The position numbers were made by a program, and so were the translations under genes. The notes under the pieces were generated by a model that was not told the DNA's origin, made no database searches, and was given only the letters and a program-made list of their open reading frames with translations. This document shows, in pieces, positions 36,088 to 47,649 of a stretch of DNA of 64,000 nucleotides. Position 1 is the stretch's first letter; the number at the start of each line of letters is the position of its first letter. The DNA is from Pilaira anomala. Taxonomy: Eukaryota > Mucoromycota > Mucoromycetes > Mucorales > Mucoraceae. Where the stretch lies: contig JAIXMQ010000021.1 in the NCBI GenBank assembly GCA_025716855.1, positions 1 to 64,000 of the forward strand, read 5' to 3'.

Positions 36088-36520
36088 TTTTTTCTTTTTT
36101 ATATTTATATATGTACAAACCCGCACACACACGCTCCTTCCTTATTATTAACCCAATTCACACTCACTTTATCACTCTTTTCCTTTCTTTTAGTAACCTA
36201 TTGTAAATACAACATACCTTCTTATGTATATTCCTTTTATTTTATTTCATTTTCTCCTATCTATTCTATGTATATGATAAAATAAATAACTCATGCAAAA
36301 ATATATATAATATGTATATATATATATATATATGTATTGTTTATTTTTTTTTTATTATTAAAATACAGGTTTAAAAAAAAAGGAAAAAGGAAAAAGGAAA
36401 AAGATAAAAATAATAATGTATATGCAATAAATAAAAGCTTGTTGTTGTTGTTGTTTTTGCTGTTGTTGTTTTTTTTTTTTTTTTGCTCTTCTTATCTGAC
36501 GCTATACATCATAAGAATAT
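36088..36520. other. Convergent spacer, no gene seen
   Basis: 433 bp between the methyltransferase and bZIP stops. Contains TA repeats (36311-36333), an AAAAAGG-type purine tract (36372-36402), GTT repeats and a T-run (36469-36484). Confidence 0.6.
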
Positions 36521-37288
36521 TTAATTTTTAGTTAAAGCTTTATGAGCTTCAGCTAATTGAGCTTCCAATACACGAATTCTATCTTCTAATGAAACATCTT
36601 TTGATTCTAACCCGGATTTTTCGGATTCCAATACAGCAATACGAGTATTTAATTGATGGTTATCGGCTTCTAATTCAGACACACGTTGCTCTAAATGCTC
36701 CATCTTCACCAACTTCTTAAGACGCGATCTACGTGCTGCATCTGTATTCTTTTGTCGTTTCAAAGCAATCTCATCTTGGTCTACTATAATACTTGATTCC
36801 GTCATACGACGTTTCATCATAGGTGGTGCTGCCGTCGCTACTGCTGACAACTTTGGAATCACCATCTGTGTATTATTCATTGAATTACTTGGACGAGGTG
36901 CAATACGAGGAAGATGACTTGTCTTTGGCATAATAGGTACTTGTTGCTTCTTATTGTTACTAACAATATCTGGGAAGAGTGAAACATTTGATGGCGTCTT
37001 GGGGCATGAACTATGTGTTGTAGAATCTGATACAATACTAGTTGGACTGAAAGGTGGAGAAAAAGGAAGTTGTTGTTGTTGTTGTCCAGAATTTAATTCA
37101 GGTGTATCATTATTAACTAACAATCCGGATTTACAGAGTTCATCTGCAAGCCAATCATCAATTAAGTGTGAATTTAATGGCGGAATACCAGGAAATAAAC
37201 TGGCAAGAATGTCTTGTTGAGATGAGATAGTAGATGGATCGATGGTACTGATATCCATATTATTAAAAATATCTTGATAAGTTGTCAT
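36521..37288 (-). CDS. bZIP transcription factor, Gcn4/Cpc1-like
   Basis: Single exon, 255 aa. The basic region KRQKNTDAARRSRLKKL (about residues 177-195) carries the NTDAARRSR signature of Gcn4/Cpc-1. A leucine zipper follows (MEHLEQRVSELEADNHQL then TRIAVLES), extending into further heptads. The N-terminal half is acidic and Ser/Pro-rich with hydrophobic clusters (DILASLFPGIPPL, LIDDWLADEL) typical of acidic activation domains; Gln runs are short. Gcn4 orthologues activate amino-acid biosynthesis genes through TGACTCA sites in the nucleus. The leader carries two upstream ORFs, supporting Gcn4-type translational control. The longer zipper than yeast Gcn4 is notable. Confidence 0.9.
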   Translation of the reverse strand: MTTYQDIFNNMDISTIDPSTISSQQDILASLFPGIPPLNSHLIDDWLADELCKSGLLVNNDTPELNSGQQQQQLPFSPPFSPTSIVSDSTTHSSCPKTPSNVSLFPDIVSNNKKQQVPIMPKTSHLPRIAPRPSNSMNNTQMVIPKLSAVATAAPPMMKRRMTESSIIVDQDEIALKRQKNTDAARRSRLKKLVKMEHLEQRVSELEADNHQLNTRIAVLESEKSGLESKDVSLEDRIRVLEAQLAEAHKALTKN

Positions 37289-37340
37289 TTTTGTGATTAT
37301 TTGTTTTGTTGTTGTTATGCTTGTTGTTGTTGCTGTTGTT

Positions 37341-37376
37341 GCTATGGTTGCTATGGTTGCTATGGTTGCTATGGTT
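37341..37376 (-). repeat. Four perfect copies of a 9-bp repeat in the bZIP leader
   Basis: GCTATGGTT repeats four times without mismatch on the + strand, i.e. AACCATAGC in the bZIP mRNA leader, 52 nt before the start codon. A GTT/GCT-rich stretch flanks it. The repeat has no ATG in the mRNA sense. Confidence 0.85.
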
Positions 37377-37453
37377 ACTTTTTTATTATTATTTAAAGTT
37401 AATATAATTTGTTATATTATAATATTATTGTTGTGATTGTAATCGATTTTTTT

Positions 37454-37591
37454 TTAATTTTCAGGTGGATAATTTAGTTCTGATGTTTTCTTGCGAGATG
37501 TAGTTGCAGGTGCGTCTGTTGTATAAGAGAAAAAGGGTTTGCTTGACATGATGTAGCAAAAGGTAGGTTTAATACTTGATAAAATTAACAT
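37454..37591 (-). promoter_or_regulatory. Upstream ORF 2 in the bZIP leader (45 codons)
   Basis: Starts ATG at 37591 with a second in-frame ATG at 37549; ends TAA at 37454, 165 nt before the main start. The last 31 codons contain MSSKPFFSYTTDAPATTS, with protein-like, not AT-biased, composition. Position and size match the inhibitory uORF of Neurospora cpc-1 and similar Gcn4 leaders. An alternative, that it is an unspliced upstream exon, is less likely because no suitable donor is present. Confidence 0.6.
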
Positions 37592-37671
37592 TAAATTAGA
37601 TAATGATATGGATTATTTAATTTGATAACGAGGGAAATGATATAAATGGGTGGATAGAATAAACAATAAAT

Positions 37672-37695
37672 TTAAATAATAATAACAGAAACCAT
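37672..37695 (-). promoter_or_regulatory. Upstream ORF 1 in the bZIP leader (7 codons)
   Basis: ATG at 37695 encodes MVSVIII and stops at 37672. It lies 80 nt before uORF 2. A short first uORF followed by a longer one is the arrangement that permits delayed reinitiation in Gcn4-type genes. Depends on the transcript starting upstream of 37695. Confidence 0.45.
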
Positions 37696-40600
37696 CTTGG
37701 GCAAAGTGAAATATATTATATAAAAAATGTGGGAAAATTAAAAAGGTAAAGTAAAAAAAGAAAAAGAGGGGCAAGTTGGGGAAGGGGAGATATTTATATT
37801 ATTCAGAAAAACGATAAGCTTTCTTATCACCTATCTGAAACGTAGCATGTCTTTCCTATTGGCTCTGATAATCTCGTGTACACATGATTTTTTTTTTATT
37901 ATTTACTCTTTTTAGGTAACTTCTCCGCTTCAATCATCCTAACTTTTAGTTCACCTATAAAAATAATTGATTGTATAATTATGTAAATAACTTATGTACC
38001 TTTTTGTATATATTTATTATCAAAGCCAATAAAATAAAAATAATAAACTCTTATATAAAGAAAAAGGGCAATGATTCTGATAAGCTCTGCATCTTCTCTC
38101 TTTCTCACACTCATAACAGCTTATCTTTTTTAATAACAAAGATTAAGTTTTCCCATCATGTGCTTTTCTTTCTTTTTTTTTTTTTTTTTTGCTGTCTATA
38201 TTTTCTCTCGTTAATTTAAAATCTAAAATTATCGCTATTTTCGCCCATCTTTTCGTCATCTCCCCTCCTTTTCTCTCCTATAACATTTATTGACTCCGAA
38301 TCTTGATTTATTTACTATTTTGCATATAGGTACGCATTTCAACAAACAAAAAAAACCATAAATAAAATATCAATTTAAGTCTAGCTTCATCTACATTAAC
38401 ACCCGCGCGCGCGTACACTTTTTTCTGTAACAAATCGTATGCTTTTTTTTTGACACTTGCTATTTGTTTTTTTTTTAATTCCTTTATCTGGCAAGTATTA
38501 AAACAAACTATTGGTTGATTCGCCACTTCAAACCGATTTGATAAGTCTTATATATTTTTTCCGGAAATCGTTTTTTTATTACATTTTTTATATTGTAACG
38601 TAACCTCATGTTTCAAACAAATAAATGTAAATGTGAGTGATTCTGAAGAAGATCTTTTGCAGAAGATAGATCTATTAAACCAATAATCACTCTTTTTCTC
38701 ATTCATATCTTGTATACTTTGATTGATTAAATGACGTATAGTCACGGCAGGTGGCGTAATATTTACCCACTACATAAAAAAAAAAATACGTTTGCTTTAA
38801 CTTCATGGCGTAAGGCACCACAGCCTTCTTTTTTTTTTTTTTTTTTGGCTAAGATGCGAACAAGTTTTTTGATTGATTTACGTCGTATCACTTTTTTTTT
38901 GGGTCTAATATAGATCAAATTAGTAGCGCGCGCTCTCTCTTGCAGATCGTTTTTTCTTTGTCTCTCAGTAACTTATTACCCATAACTGAAATATTGACTA
39001 GTAACCAAAAAAGCATGGATCTTTTATTTAGAATCATTCTTTATTCTTTAATCAAACTCATTTGGGAAGGAGGTACAAATGATATGCTTCTAAAAAGACC
39101 ATGAATGCTGCTGCTGCTGCTGCTCTCATATGTCAATGGAAAGAATAAAGTTTTTTTTTTTTTTAAGACACCGTTCAATCGTGTTTTTTTCTCCAGTTTT
39201 TTCATGACTTGAAATGACCTCAAATGACTCAAGAAAGAATTGCGTTACTCAAAAAAAAAATATACATTTCAAATCTTACCGAGGGGAGAAAAAAAAAGTA
39301 TATAACTATAGAGGTGAAATAAATATAATTTAATTCTTTTCTTTTTTTTAAAAAAACAAAAAAAAAGCTAGTTACTACTGCACAAAAAGACTATTCCATT
39401 TATAACTTATTTTTCTTTATTACAATATTACAATTTTATATCCTGTAGTCCGATTGCCTGTGCGATTCATGCTTTTTTTTTTCTCTTATCAGATACTTGA
39501 TATAATTTTCGATTTTTTTTTAATTCCGTCTTTATCGGAGTACACCCTCCTTTAATACTTTTTCTTAATAGAATAACTATACACCTATCATGGGCTTGTT
39601 CATGAATAACAAACCGCGGAGAAGAGACAAAAATCCGTAAAAAAAAAATGTGATTCTCATATTTTTTTGACGCCGAATTTACCATTACCATGAAGCTACT
39701 ATTAATCACTTCTTTTCCATCGTACTACGCTGATATCCGATCAATCAAAAATGTAATAATACCAATCAGAGCTTGTATTTTTTCCCAATGACAAATCGTT
39801 ATTTAATTCATAAAATAATAACCTTAAACTTTTATGAACCATTCACAGTTGTATATTTGTAATATATATATATACTTGGTCCGTGTTCTCGGTTAGAGTA
39901 TTCTTAGCAATTTAGAAATGTCTTTTGCATAGATCGTAAAATAAATAAATAAATCAATTACTTTTTGCTGTGCGTTGGCTCTCTTTTTACATATATACTA
40001 CACTATAGATTGAATTTTCAGCTTTTTATTTTTTTTATTTATTGATTTCGTCTCATTCATTCAGATATTTATCATATCAGTATTATTTCTATTATTTTAA
40101 TTTTGTAGAATAAATAAAAAACCTGTAGATGTATTATCAAAGTAAAAGAAAAACTCTTTTTGTGGTACATGTATCAAAAAAAAAGACTGCTTAGACTTGA
40201 TATTAAAGGGTCACAAGTCGAGTCTTGATTATTTCAAATTCTGCAAAATTTCTAAAAGCAAGAAAAGCTGCCACAAGCTCCCATTTTATGCCGATCTTTT
40301 GGAAACTCTCTCCAAAACTCAAAGTAATAGATTACTAAAAAAAAAAAAAATTGCGGTTACTGCCAAGAATTTATTTGAAGTAAGCAAGTGTGAAAGTACT
40401 AATAAATTTATGAGATATACTGAAAGAAAAGGTTTTGGACAGAAAGATTTTACGTCGACACTTGAGAGCTCGAAACGAAGAGACGACGATTGAGCAACTA
40501 AATATCTTATAACAAATCGGAATAACAGACTAAACAGGTTTGTGCTTTAAAGTTATCAATTACATATTAGCTCAAGGAATTAAAATTATTATTTAAAGAA

Positions 40601-41649
40601 AAGTGTCAAAACCTGACTGGATTACATACTGACAATGAAAAAGAAAAAAGGCTAAAATCATAATGATTAAATAGGCTTGAAAAAAAAAAAAAAAAAAAAA
40701 AAAAACTACGTCAGTTATTTTGGAAGCCATTACTACTACGTCAACCACATTTACCTCAACATATTGTTAATAACGACGGTAGTTTATACTTTATCATCTA
40801 TACATACGTCAATCGTAAAATCCTTATCTCATTAAAAAAAAAAAGATTATAACATGTTATTTAACTGAAACTCATCAGCATATTCAATTAATCTAGACCA
40901 CTTTTTTAATTTTTTTAAAAAAAAAACCCCCAGTGTGTTATGTTGTAATAATAATAATAAAAAAAGGCTCAAAATCGAAAAAATACTGCTATACAATTCT
41001 GTAACATAACAATTCTAAATAACTAAAACATGAAATTAATTTTGTAACCTCAGATTGTGAAACCAATTGTGTGGCGGAAGAGAAATTAAGTAAAAAAAAA
41101 ACGCGACTTTTTACATCCCAGCATGAAGTGGAGATAATCCTTTATTCTATTGGTATTGCAGATTTATATTAAATACTCTATCTAGTTATTGTGATATACA
41201 CACATATTTTTTTAAAAAAAAAAAACCTCGATATAGCAAGTAAAATGAGTTATACTCCTGAAATCTTATTGTTCCTGAATTATCCAAAACATTATACTAC
41301 TACATATATTATCTAAATATATTTACCCTGTGATTAAATCAAGAGAGGGAGTCCATGTCAATCTCAAAATGAGCTATGTTCTCTAACACGATATGTAGTT
41401 TGTACCATTGCCATCACTTTCATAAAAGTAGGGTTGTTTCAAAATAAGGCCAAAATATGTACATTAGGCATCTTTATATCAACAATTCAAATCAACTATT
41501 ATTATGTTATTGTCTTACAACAGTATTGAGGTCAAAAAATACTATAGCACGAGTATATGTTATCTTGAACTCCATAATAATATTCACGAATTTCACGAGG
41601 AGATTTTCTTTATTTTTTATGTAATCACGAATATAAAATACTTATTACT

Positions 41650-41680
<31 letters not shown>

Positions 41681-42271
41681 GTATACAAATCTGAGCCCAT
41701 GAGACCTTTTAAAAGTATTTTTCTTTCTATTAGAAAAATATTCGTATATCTTATACAGATGATTAGTACCGTTTAGAAAAAAGAATAATTTTAGAGAGAG
41801 TGAAAAAAACACTGAATCATCAGAAATAAACTGAAAAATTCATTTCAAATGAGTGTAACATTGTCAAAACCACGTGCCCCTGTTGGAATACCAAAGTAGC
41901 TCTTTGAAACGTTTATTGTATTGTTCTCTCAGCAAAGAAAAAAAGGAACTTCTATTAGAGGAGAAGAAAAAGAAACGCACTTTTGAGTACAGCTATTATC
42001 TCAGAGAAAAGGGGGAAGCCTAGAACAATAGCGAATTGAGGAAAGTTTATTTGACACACACACGCACACATTCAAAGAAAAAACAATCCAACTTGTATAC
42101 ATATACAAAGAATTATAATTCTGGTATATATCTGAGCTCAATGGCAGTATAATCATGTAAAAAAAAAAGAAGGAGGTAGGCATACTTTTGAAACTATGTA
42201 CCATGACCTAATTCTGCTTACAACGTATATTGAGAATAATAAAAACAAATCACTATATATAAAAATGAGAT

Positions 42272-42310
<39 letters not shown>

Positions 42311-42959
42311 GCAAATAGATATACTATAATGACAGGTAACTTGACTTATATCTTGAAATAGAAGAATTAGGGGATCCCTCTCTAATACAATAACAAAAAC
42401 CAAAACTATTTCGTAAATATATATATATATATTACAACTATTGATTTATAATATTCTTTAAAAAAAAAACTGAAATACTCAAGACTAGATCAAAAGAAGT
42501 AGTCAAGAAGAAGCTTAGAAATAGCCCGACACTTCAAAGAGAAATCAAGTAATTGATTTTTGTACAACCAACTTTAAATTATTGCATGATTTTTCCCTGG
42601 ATCCCATGTTTTTATTTCGTTTTTATAGTTACAGTAAATAGATCAGAATCAAAATCTTATTATAAAAGAAAACATAGAGTGATGATCAATTTTCCTGTTT
42701 CAATGAATTACTCTATTGTATGAAAAAAACTTATAATAAGCGATGATTTCATTAATCGTATCACAACTCTGTATTTTGTACATCCAATTTACATAATGTG
42801 ACCTTTTATGGGGCTAAGCCTGTCTGATTAAGATTCTACAGAAAAAAAAATGGATTGTGTTCCTCTCCTTTCTCTTTTTCTCTCACTCTTTTTTTTTTTT
42901 TGTACACACGCACGATTATTTTTTTTTTTTTTTTTGTTTATTTGTTTCTTTTTAACCAA
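37696..42959. other. 5-kb gene-poor AT-rich region
   Basis: No gene could be built here. It holds many homopolymers (30 Ts at 42279-42308; 26 As near 41651-41676; 25 As at 40681-40705), a (GCT)6 run at 39107-39124, CA repeats near 42055, and T/A palindromes. Short ORFs occur: minus 38745..38308 (two pieces, the second with KKKAYDLLQKKVYARAG) and plus 40197..40493 (with YFKFCKISKSKKSCHK). Neither has a recognisable domain. They could be remnants of mobile elements or non-coding RNA loci. Confidence 0.5.
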
Positions 42960-44358
42960 ATGGGTTTTTTCAGTAAGCAAGAAAAGAAGAACTATATTAC
43001 TATTTTACTATGATTATTAACCGAAAATCCTATTACCAAAAAAAAAAGCACGAAAAAAAGTGACAAGTATTCAATATTACGAACAAGGAATCAAACAGTT
43101 CACAGATAAAAATTATTCAGACGCAATCACCAATTTCCTAAAATCCAAAAATCATGCTGGATCTCAATTTCATTTGGGTTGGATGTACCAAAATGGTTTA
43201 GGGATCGATAAAAGTTATAAAAAGGCTTGTAAATGGTATAAAAAGGCTGCTCTTCAAGATGATACCCAAGCTCAAAACAATTTAGCCGTCTTGTATTTTC
43301 ATGGCGTCGGCATAAAACAATCTCATAAAAAGGCTTTAACTTTGTTTAAAGAAGCTTCTGAGAAAGGAAACACCGCTTCTCAAGCTTGGTTAGGTTCTTT
43401 ATATCGTGATGGTTTAGGTGTCTCTCAAGATTATCAACAAGCTTTATATTGGTTTCATCAAGCTGCTGAAAGTGGAAACATGAAAGGACAATGTTATTTA
43501 GCTGACGCTTATAGTGATGGAAAATGTACTACTTTAAATTACGATAAAGCTGCTTATTGGTATCGAAAAGCCGCTGAACAAGGTGAATCCGATGCCATGT
43601 TTGAACTAGGTATGATGTATCAACTTGGACAAGGTGTTCTAAAAGATTTTAATACTGCCATCTATTGGTATACAAAAGCTGCTGACGAAAATCATCCTGG
43701 AGCACAAGCTCAGATCGGTTATTTTTACAGTATTGGAAAAGGAGGCGTCGAATTAGATTTTCATAAATCGATCAATTGGTATAAACTTGCTGCTAAAGCT
43801 GGTAACTCGGCTGCTCAAACAAACGTTGGGTGTATGTATCTTTCTGGACATGGCGTACAACAAGATAACTCTGAAGCATTACATTGGTTTCAATTAGCTG
43901 CAAAAAATGGAAATTCGGCTGCAAAAAAAAATATAGGTGATTTATATCGAGATGGACAAGGGGTAGAAAAAGATTATAAAGAAGCCATTCGATGGTACGC
44001 TAAATCTGCAGCGGATGGAAATAAAGATGGACAACTCTCGTTAGGTAGAATGTATTTAGAAGGAAAGGGTTCAAAAGTAGATTATGATCTTGCACAATTA
44101 TGGCTAGAAACTGCATTAAAAAATGGAAATAATTTTGCTCAAACTTATATTGATCAAATAACAGCAATCAAATCAAAACCAGCATTACCTTTTCGACCTT
44201 TAACTGTAATTTACGACACAGAATACATTCAAAATTCGAATATAGATAGTATGATATCATCAGATTTACACGAAAATACTTCGAACATTCACAACTACCC
44301 AAATGGTTTACCAATAACAGAAATCAAAACAGAAAAGAAACAACTCAACAACAAATAA
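42960..44358 (+). CDS. Sel1-repeat protein (long)
   Basis: Two exons (42960..42972, 43049..44358) give 440 aa; exon 1 is 13 nt (MGFF plus one base). A second acceptor at 43060 is also in frame and would remove four residues. About ten regular Sel1 repeats run from residue 15 to about 375, each close to LGxMYxxGxGVxxDYxxAxxWYxKAAxxGxxxAQ, e.g. LGWMYQNGLGIDKSYKKACKW and IGDLYRDGQGVEKDYKEAI. The C-terminal ~65 residues are Asn/Ser/Thr-rich and disordered. The solenoid should scaffold protein partners; fungal Sel1 proteins include chitin synthase regulators (Chs4/Skt5) and Hrd3, but no CAAX box or membrane segment is present here. The micro-exon layout matches the shorter paralogue at 21627. Confidence 0.88.
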
Positions 44359-45753
44359 AATAAAAAAAAAATACATGCTTCCGCTCATTCTCACATTTTT
44401 ACACGCTCATTCATATATAAATATATCCCTTTTAACTTATTCTTATCAGCATCTATAACATCCAAATACATATAATTTATCACTAAACCCTATTTTAGAG
44501 TAAGTACAACTCTTTTTTTTTTCTTTTACTTTCACACTAATATTTAATAATTGCTACTACATCATTTTGATCTTTTTCGTGTCAATTAGTTACACAATAA
44601 TAAACCAACTTTTTAAAAAACATGAGATACATTTACGACTTCCTTCTAAGCAATAAGATTTGGAATTTGTTTCACATAGTCGATTAGTTTTCTGGGCGCA
44701 TTTGACATGACTTACCAATGATAACAACAAAGTTATTTATTTCTTGAAACAATTTCTTTTCTAGATAGCGTATGTGGTTAAAGAAGAGGTATTAAGGTTC
44801 ATTTTGAAATATATATATATATACATAGTATTAAAAAAAAAAAAGTGAAAGAAAAAGAAAGAAAAAAAAGGTGATTCATCAAGTTATAAATACCTTTTCA
44901 GAATTGCATCATTGTTTACTATTGATTCACTCATCATATAATCAAGATATCAACCAGAAATGTTTCGTTCATCAAGCGCCACCAAGATACAATCTAATTG
45001 AATAAATTTGGATATACGTTGTCATTGATTTTTTAAAAAAAAATCACGAAAAAGAATAGACATGCTTTTCACCTAAAAAGCGAATAAAAGGTTATTTGAT
45101 TTGATTAACTAATACAAGATACTCAATCAAGTTAAACTCGTGTTTCATCCCTTAAACTAATAAACTTGTATATTATGTATAAAAAAAAATGCAACCACTT
45201 GCATTATGTAAATCATTAACACTTAGGCTTCTTCAAAACGCTTTTAAAAAAAAAGGGATGTACGCTTAGACTGTTTGTGATATGACGTAGAGATCGCATT
45301 ATTAGTTAAATGTAACACCAATATAAGCGATAATGTGAGAATATATGAGTACAAAATGACCACACTTTTTACTTGTAAAAAGAAAAAAAAAAAAAACTTG
45401 AATTGGCATTATAGTATTTTGTTAAACGCACCTAGTTCTTAAAGAACAGCTATAAGAAATTGAAGCGATAAGTAATCCAATAAATGAATCAAGTCAAGAT
45501 ACCTTTTGATTACTTTACCATGATTTATAACAATGAAAGGGTCATGTTGCAGTGCGTCAATGTGACTACCTTCCATGTTCTACAATTTATTCAAATGTTC
45601 ATAATAAGATTAAAGCCTTTTAATTTGTTTGGTTCTTTTTTCTTTTTTGCTGTATATTACATACATAATTCTTTTCTCTTTTTTTTTTTACGTCTTTCTA
45701 TTTATAATAATAGAAAGTTTGAATATATGCATGGACTGAGAATGGGAGTTAAA
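44359..45753. other. Spacer, no gene seen
   Basis: 1.4 kb between the Sel1 and TBC genes. AT-rich with A-runs and a T6A9 palindrome (45029-45043). The open frame running from 45484 into the TBC exon is Phe-rich, low-complexity, and best explained as leader plus intron. Confidence 0.5.
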
Positions 45754-47282
45754 ATGTCGGTTGGTATGAATGAACAAAAAAAAAGATCTTATTGTCTTTT
45801 TTTACTATTTCTTTTTCTTATTGTTTTCGAATTAGCTAGAAGCATGCGCCGAGTACAACAAACGGAGGATATTTTAGATGCCATGGCAAGGAATGATCTA
45901 GATGGCTTAAAGAAATTAGCTAGAAGTCCCGAAGGTTTTGTTGACGACAAAATAAGGCAATATGTTTGGTAAGTGAATAAAGTCAAGTATAAAGGTTATA
46001 TTTATAATATGTAGGCCAATTTTACTTCATACACAACATGGAAACTATATTGCTGAAAAAGGAAGCGGTAAAAATCATTTGAATTATAGTCATTGGTTCT
46101 TCTTTGTATATGTATATATTAAATATAAATATAGAGAAAGATTTAGCTGATCCAGTACAAATCACAAAAGACGTAGAAAGATCATTATATTATTACCCGC
46201 AAGGTAAAAAAAAAAAAAAAAATTAAAGCAAGATAAATATATAAATGTTGAATTTGTTTATATTACAAAAAAAAAAAGATGTAACGCCCATGTTTAAAGC
46301 ACATAAACAGCAAGAACTGCACTGCATGATAGTTGAAATCCTATGGAGAAACCCTACTTTAAAGTATTATCAAGTAAATATATATATAATTAATTACTGC
46401 AAAAGAAAAAAAAAAAACTAATTAAATTAAAAAAAGGGATTTCATGATATTTGTACTTGTTTTTTACTCGTATTAGGTAAAAAAGCAGCTATACCTGCCG
46501 CAGAAAATGTCGCTTTATTTTTTATTAGAGATGCTATGCTCGATTCTTTTGATCCGGTATCAAAACAATTGCGTTTAATGAGCTCTTTAATTGAATATGA
46601 AGATCCTGAATTAACCTTATTTTTGGAGAAATCAAATGTCATGCCTTATTATGCATTAAGCTGGATTTTAACTTGGTTTAGTCATGATTTTGAAAATTAC
46701 GAAAAGGTGATTCGTTTATTTGATTTATTTATTTCAAGTCCTGCTATTATGCCTGTCTATATAGCAAGTGCTGTAAGGAATTGTATATATAGATATGTTG
46801 ATTTTGTTATGATAACATCTTATTTATATACATCCAGATTACTTTATTAAGAAGGGATGAAATATTAAAATCTGAAATAGATATTGTGCATTCACTTGTC
46901 ACACGAATTCCACAAAATATGGACATTGAAAAAATCATACAAAAAGCTGTGGATTTAGAAAAAAGATATTCTGCATTACAACTTCAAAAACAAAGTGGTA
47001 TTTGGTTACATGACGAGTAAGTTTTATATATATTTATATATATATATAATGGCATTGTAATTAAAATCACGTCGTTTCTATTCAATAAAAAGATCTGTAA
47101 TCAACACTTGGCAGAATGACTGGGGTGAGTTAAAATGGAATGATGTACCTGATCAATTACAAGCCAATAGATATCTAAGTCACCAAGTCCAAAAAGAAGA
47201 ATGGGAGGATGAAATGTTAATAGAATGGAATAGAAAAAGAAGAGAATATATCGAGGATCAAGACGAGTTTAACTTTACATAA
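45754..47282 (+). CDS. TBC-domain Rab GTPase-activating protein (TBC1D20/Gyp8-like)
   Basis: Eight exons (45754..45763, 45836..45968, 46015..46067, 46135..46203, 46279..46373, 46437..46772, 46838..47016, 47093..47282) give 354 aa. Exon 1 of 10 nt (MSV plus one base) is inferred from a GTATGA donor and a pyrimidine-rich ATTAG acceptor. The TBC domain has the entry motif DDKIRQYVWPILL, the arginine finger ITKDVERSL (IxxDxxR), the Gln finger YYQGFHDI, and YALSWILTWFSHDF and LFISSPAIMPVYIAS typical of the TBC1D20/Gyp8 group, which acts on Rab1/Ypt1 in ER-Golgi traffic. Unlike animal TBC1D20 there is no C-terminal membrane helix; the end is acidic and charged. Confidence 0.88.
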
Positions 47283-47352
47283 AAAAAAAAAAAATTTAAT
47301 CCGTAACAAATAAATTGTTTATATATTTATTAGTAATGTATATACATATTTT

Positions 47353-47649
47353 CTAGAGTTTGTGTCCAACTACTGTATAACCTCTGGCAGGTTTTAAAGC
47401 TGCTAATTCTTCACGGGTGGGAATATGATCGACTAATTCAACTTGAACAAGTTCTTTGAGCTTGAGAATGAGACCCGCATTACTGGCATTCACAGGTTTA
47501 TATGAAGTTTGATGAAGACGAACAAGTCCAAGGGTCTTGGAAGCTGCCTTAATATCTTTAGGAAGACCAATAGAAGATCTCTTTAAAGTAATTTTATAAT
47601 AGTCCGCAGCTGCTTTGGTGCTAGTGCTAAATAATCGACGAGACATCAT
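47353..47649 (-). CDS. MRPL33: Mitochondrial large-subunit ribosomal protein uL30m
   Basis: Single exon, 98 aa. A basic Ser/Ala-rich N-terminus (MMSRRLFSTSTKAAADYY) is a mitochondrial presequence. The uL30 fold follows: KITLKRSSIGLPKDIKAASK, LGLVRLHQTSYKPV and GLILKLKELVQVELVD. The fungal tail PTREELAALKPARGYTVVG is present. It sits in the large subunit of the mitoribosome. Its stop is 70 bp from the convergent TBC gene, and it diverges from the nitronate monooxygenase gene across 635 bp. Confidence 0.92.
   Translation of the reverse strand: MMSRRLFSTSTKAAADYYKITLKRSSIGLPKDIKAASKTLGLVRLHQTSYKPVNASNAGLILKLKELVQVELVDHIPTREELAALKPARGYTVVGHKL

Noticed and set aside
38308..38745. Pair of minus-strand ORFs that might be one two-exon gene
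   Set aside because: No in-frame join with good splice sites was found and no domain was recognised.
40197..40493. 98-codon ORF in the gene desert
   Set aside because: Starts from a non-ATG codon, includes a poly-Lys run from an A homopolymer, and shows no domain. Insufficient for a gene call.
21627..44358. The two Sel1 genes as markers of a segmental duplication
   Set aside because: Their neighbours differ entirely and the proteins differ in repeat number. Only family relatedness is supported.
45484..45835. Longer TBC protein starting at 45484 or 45766 with a membrane segment
   Set aside because: The added residues are low-complexity, Phe/Leu-rich and end in a textbook pyrimidine-rich acceptor. 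A 10-nt exon with a GTATGA donor gives a cleaner protein.
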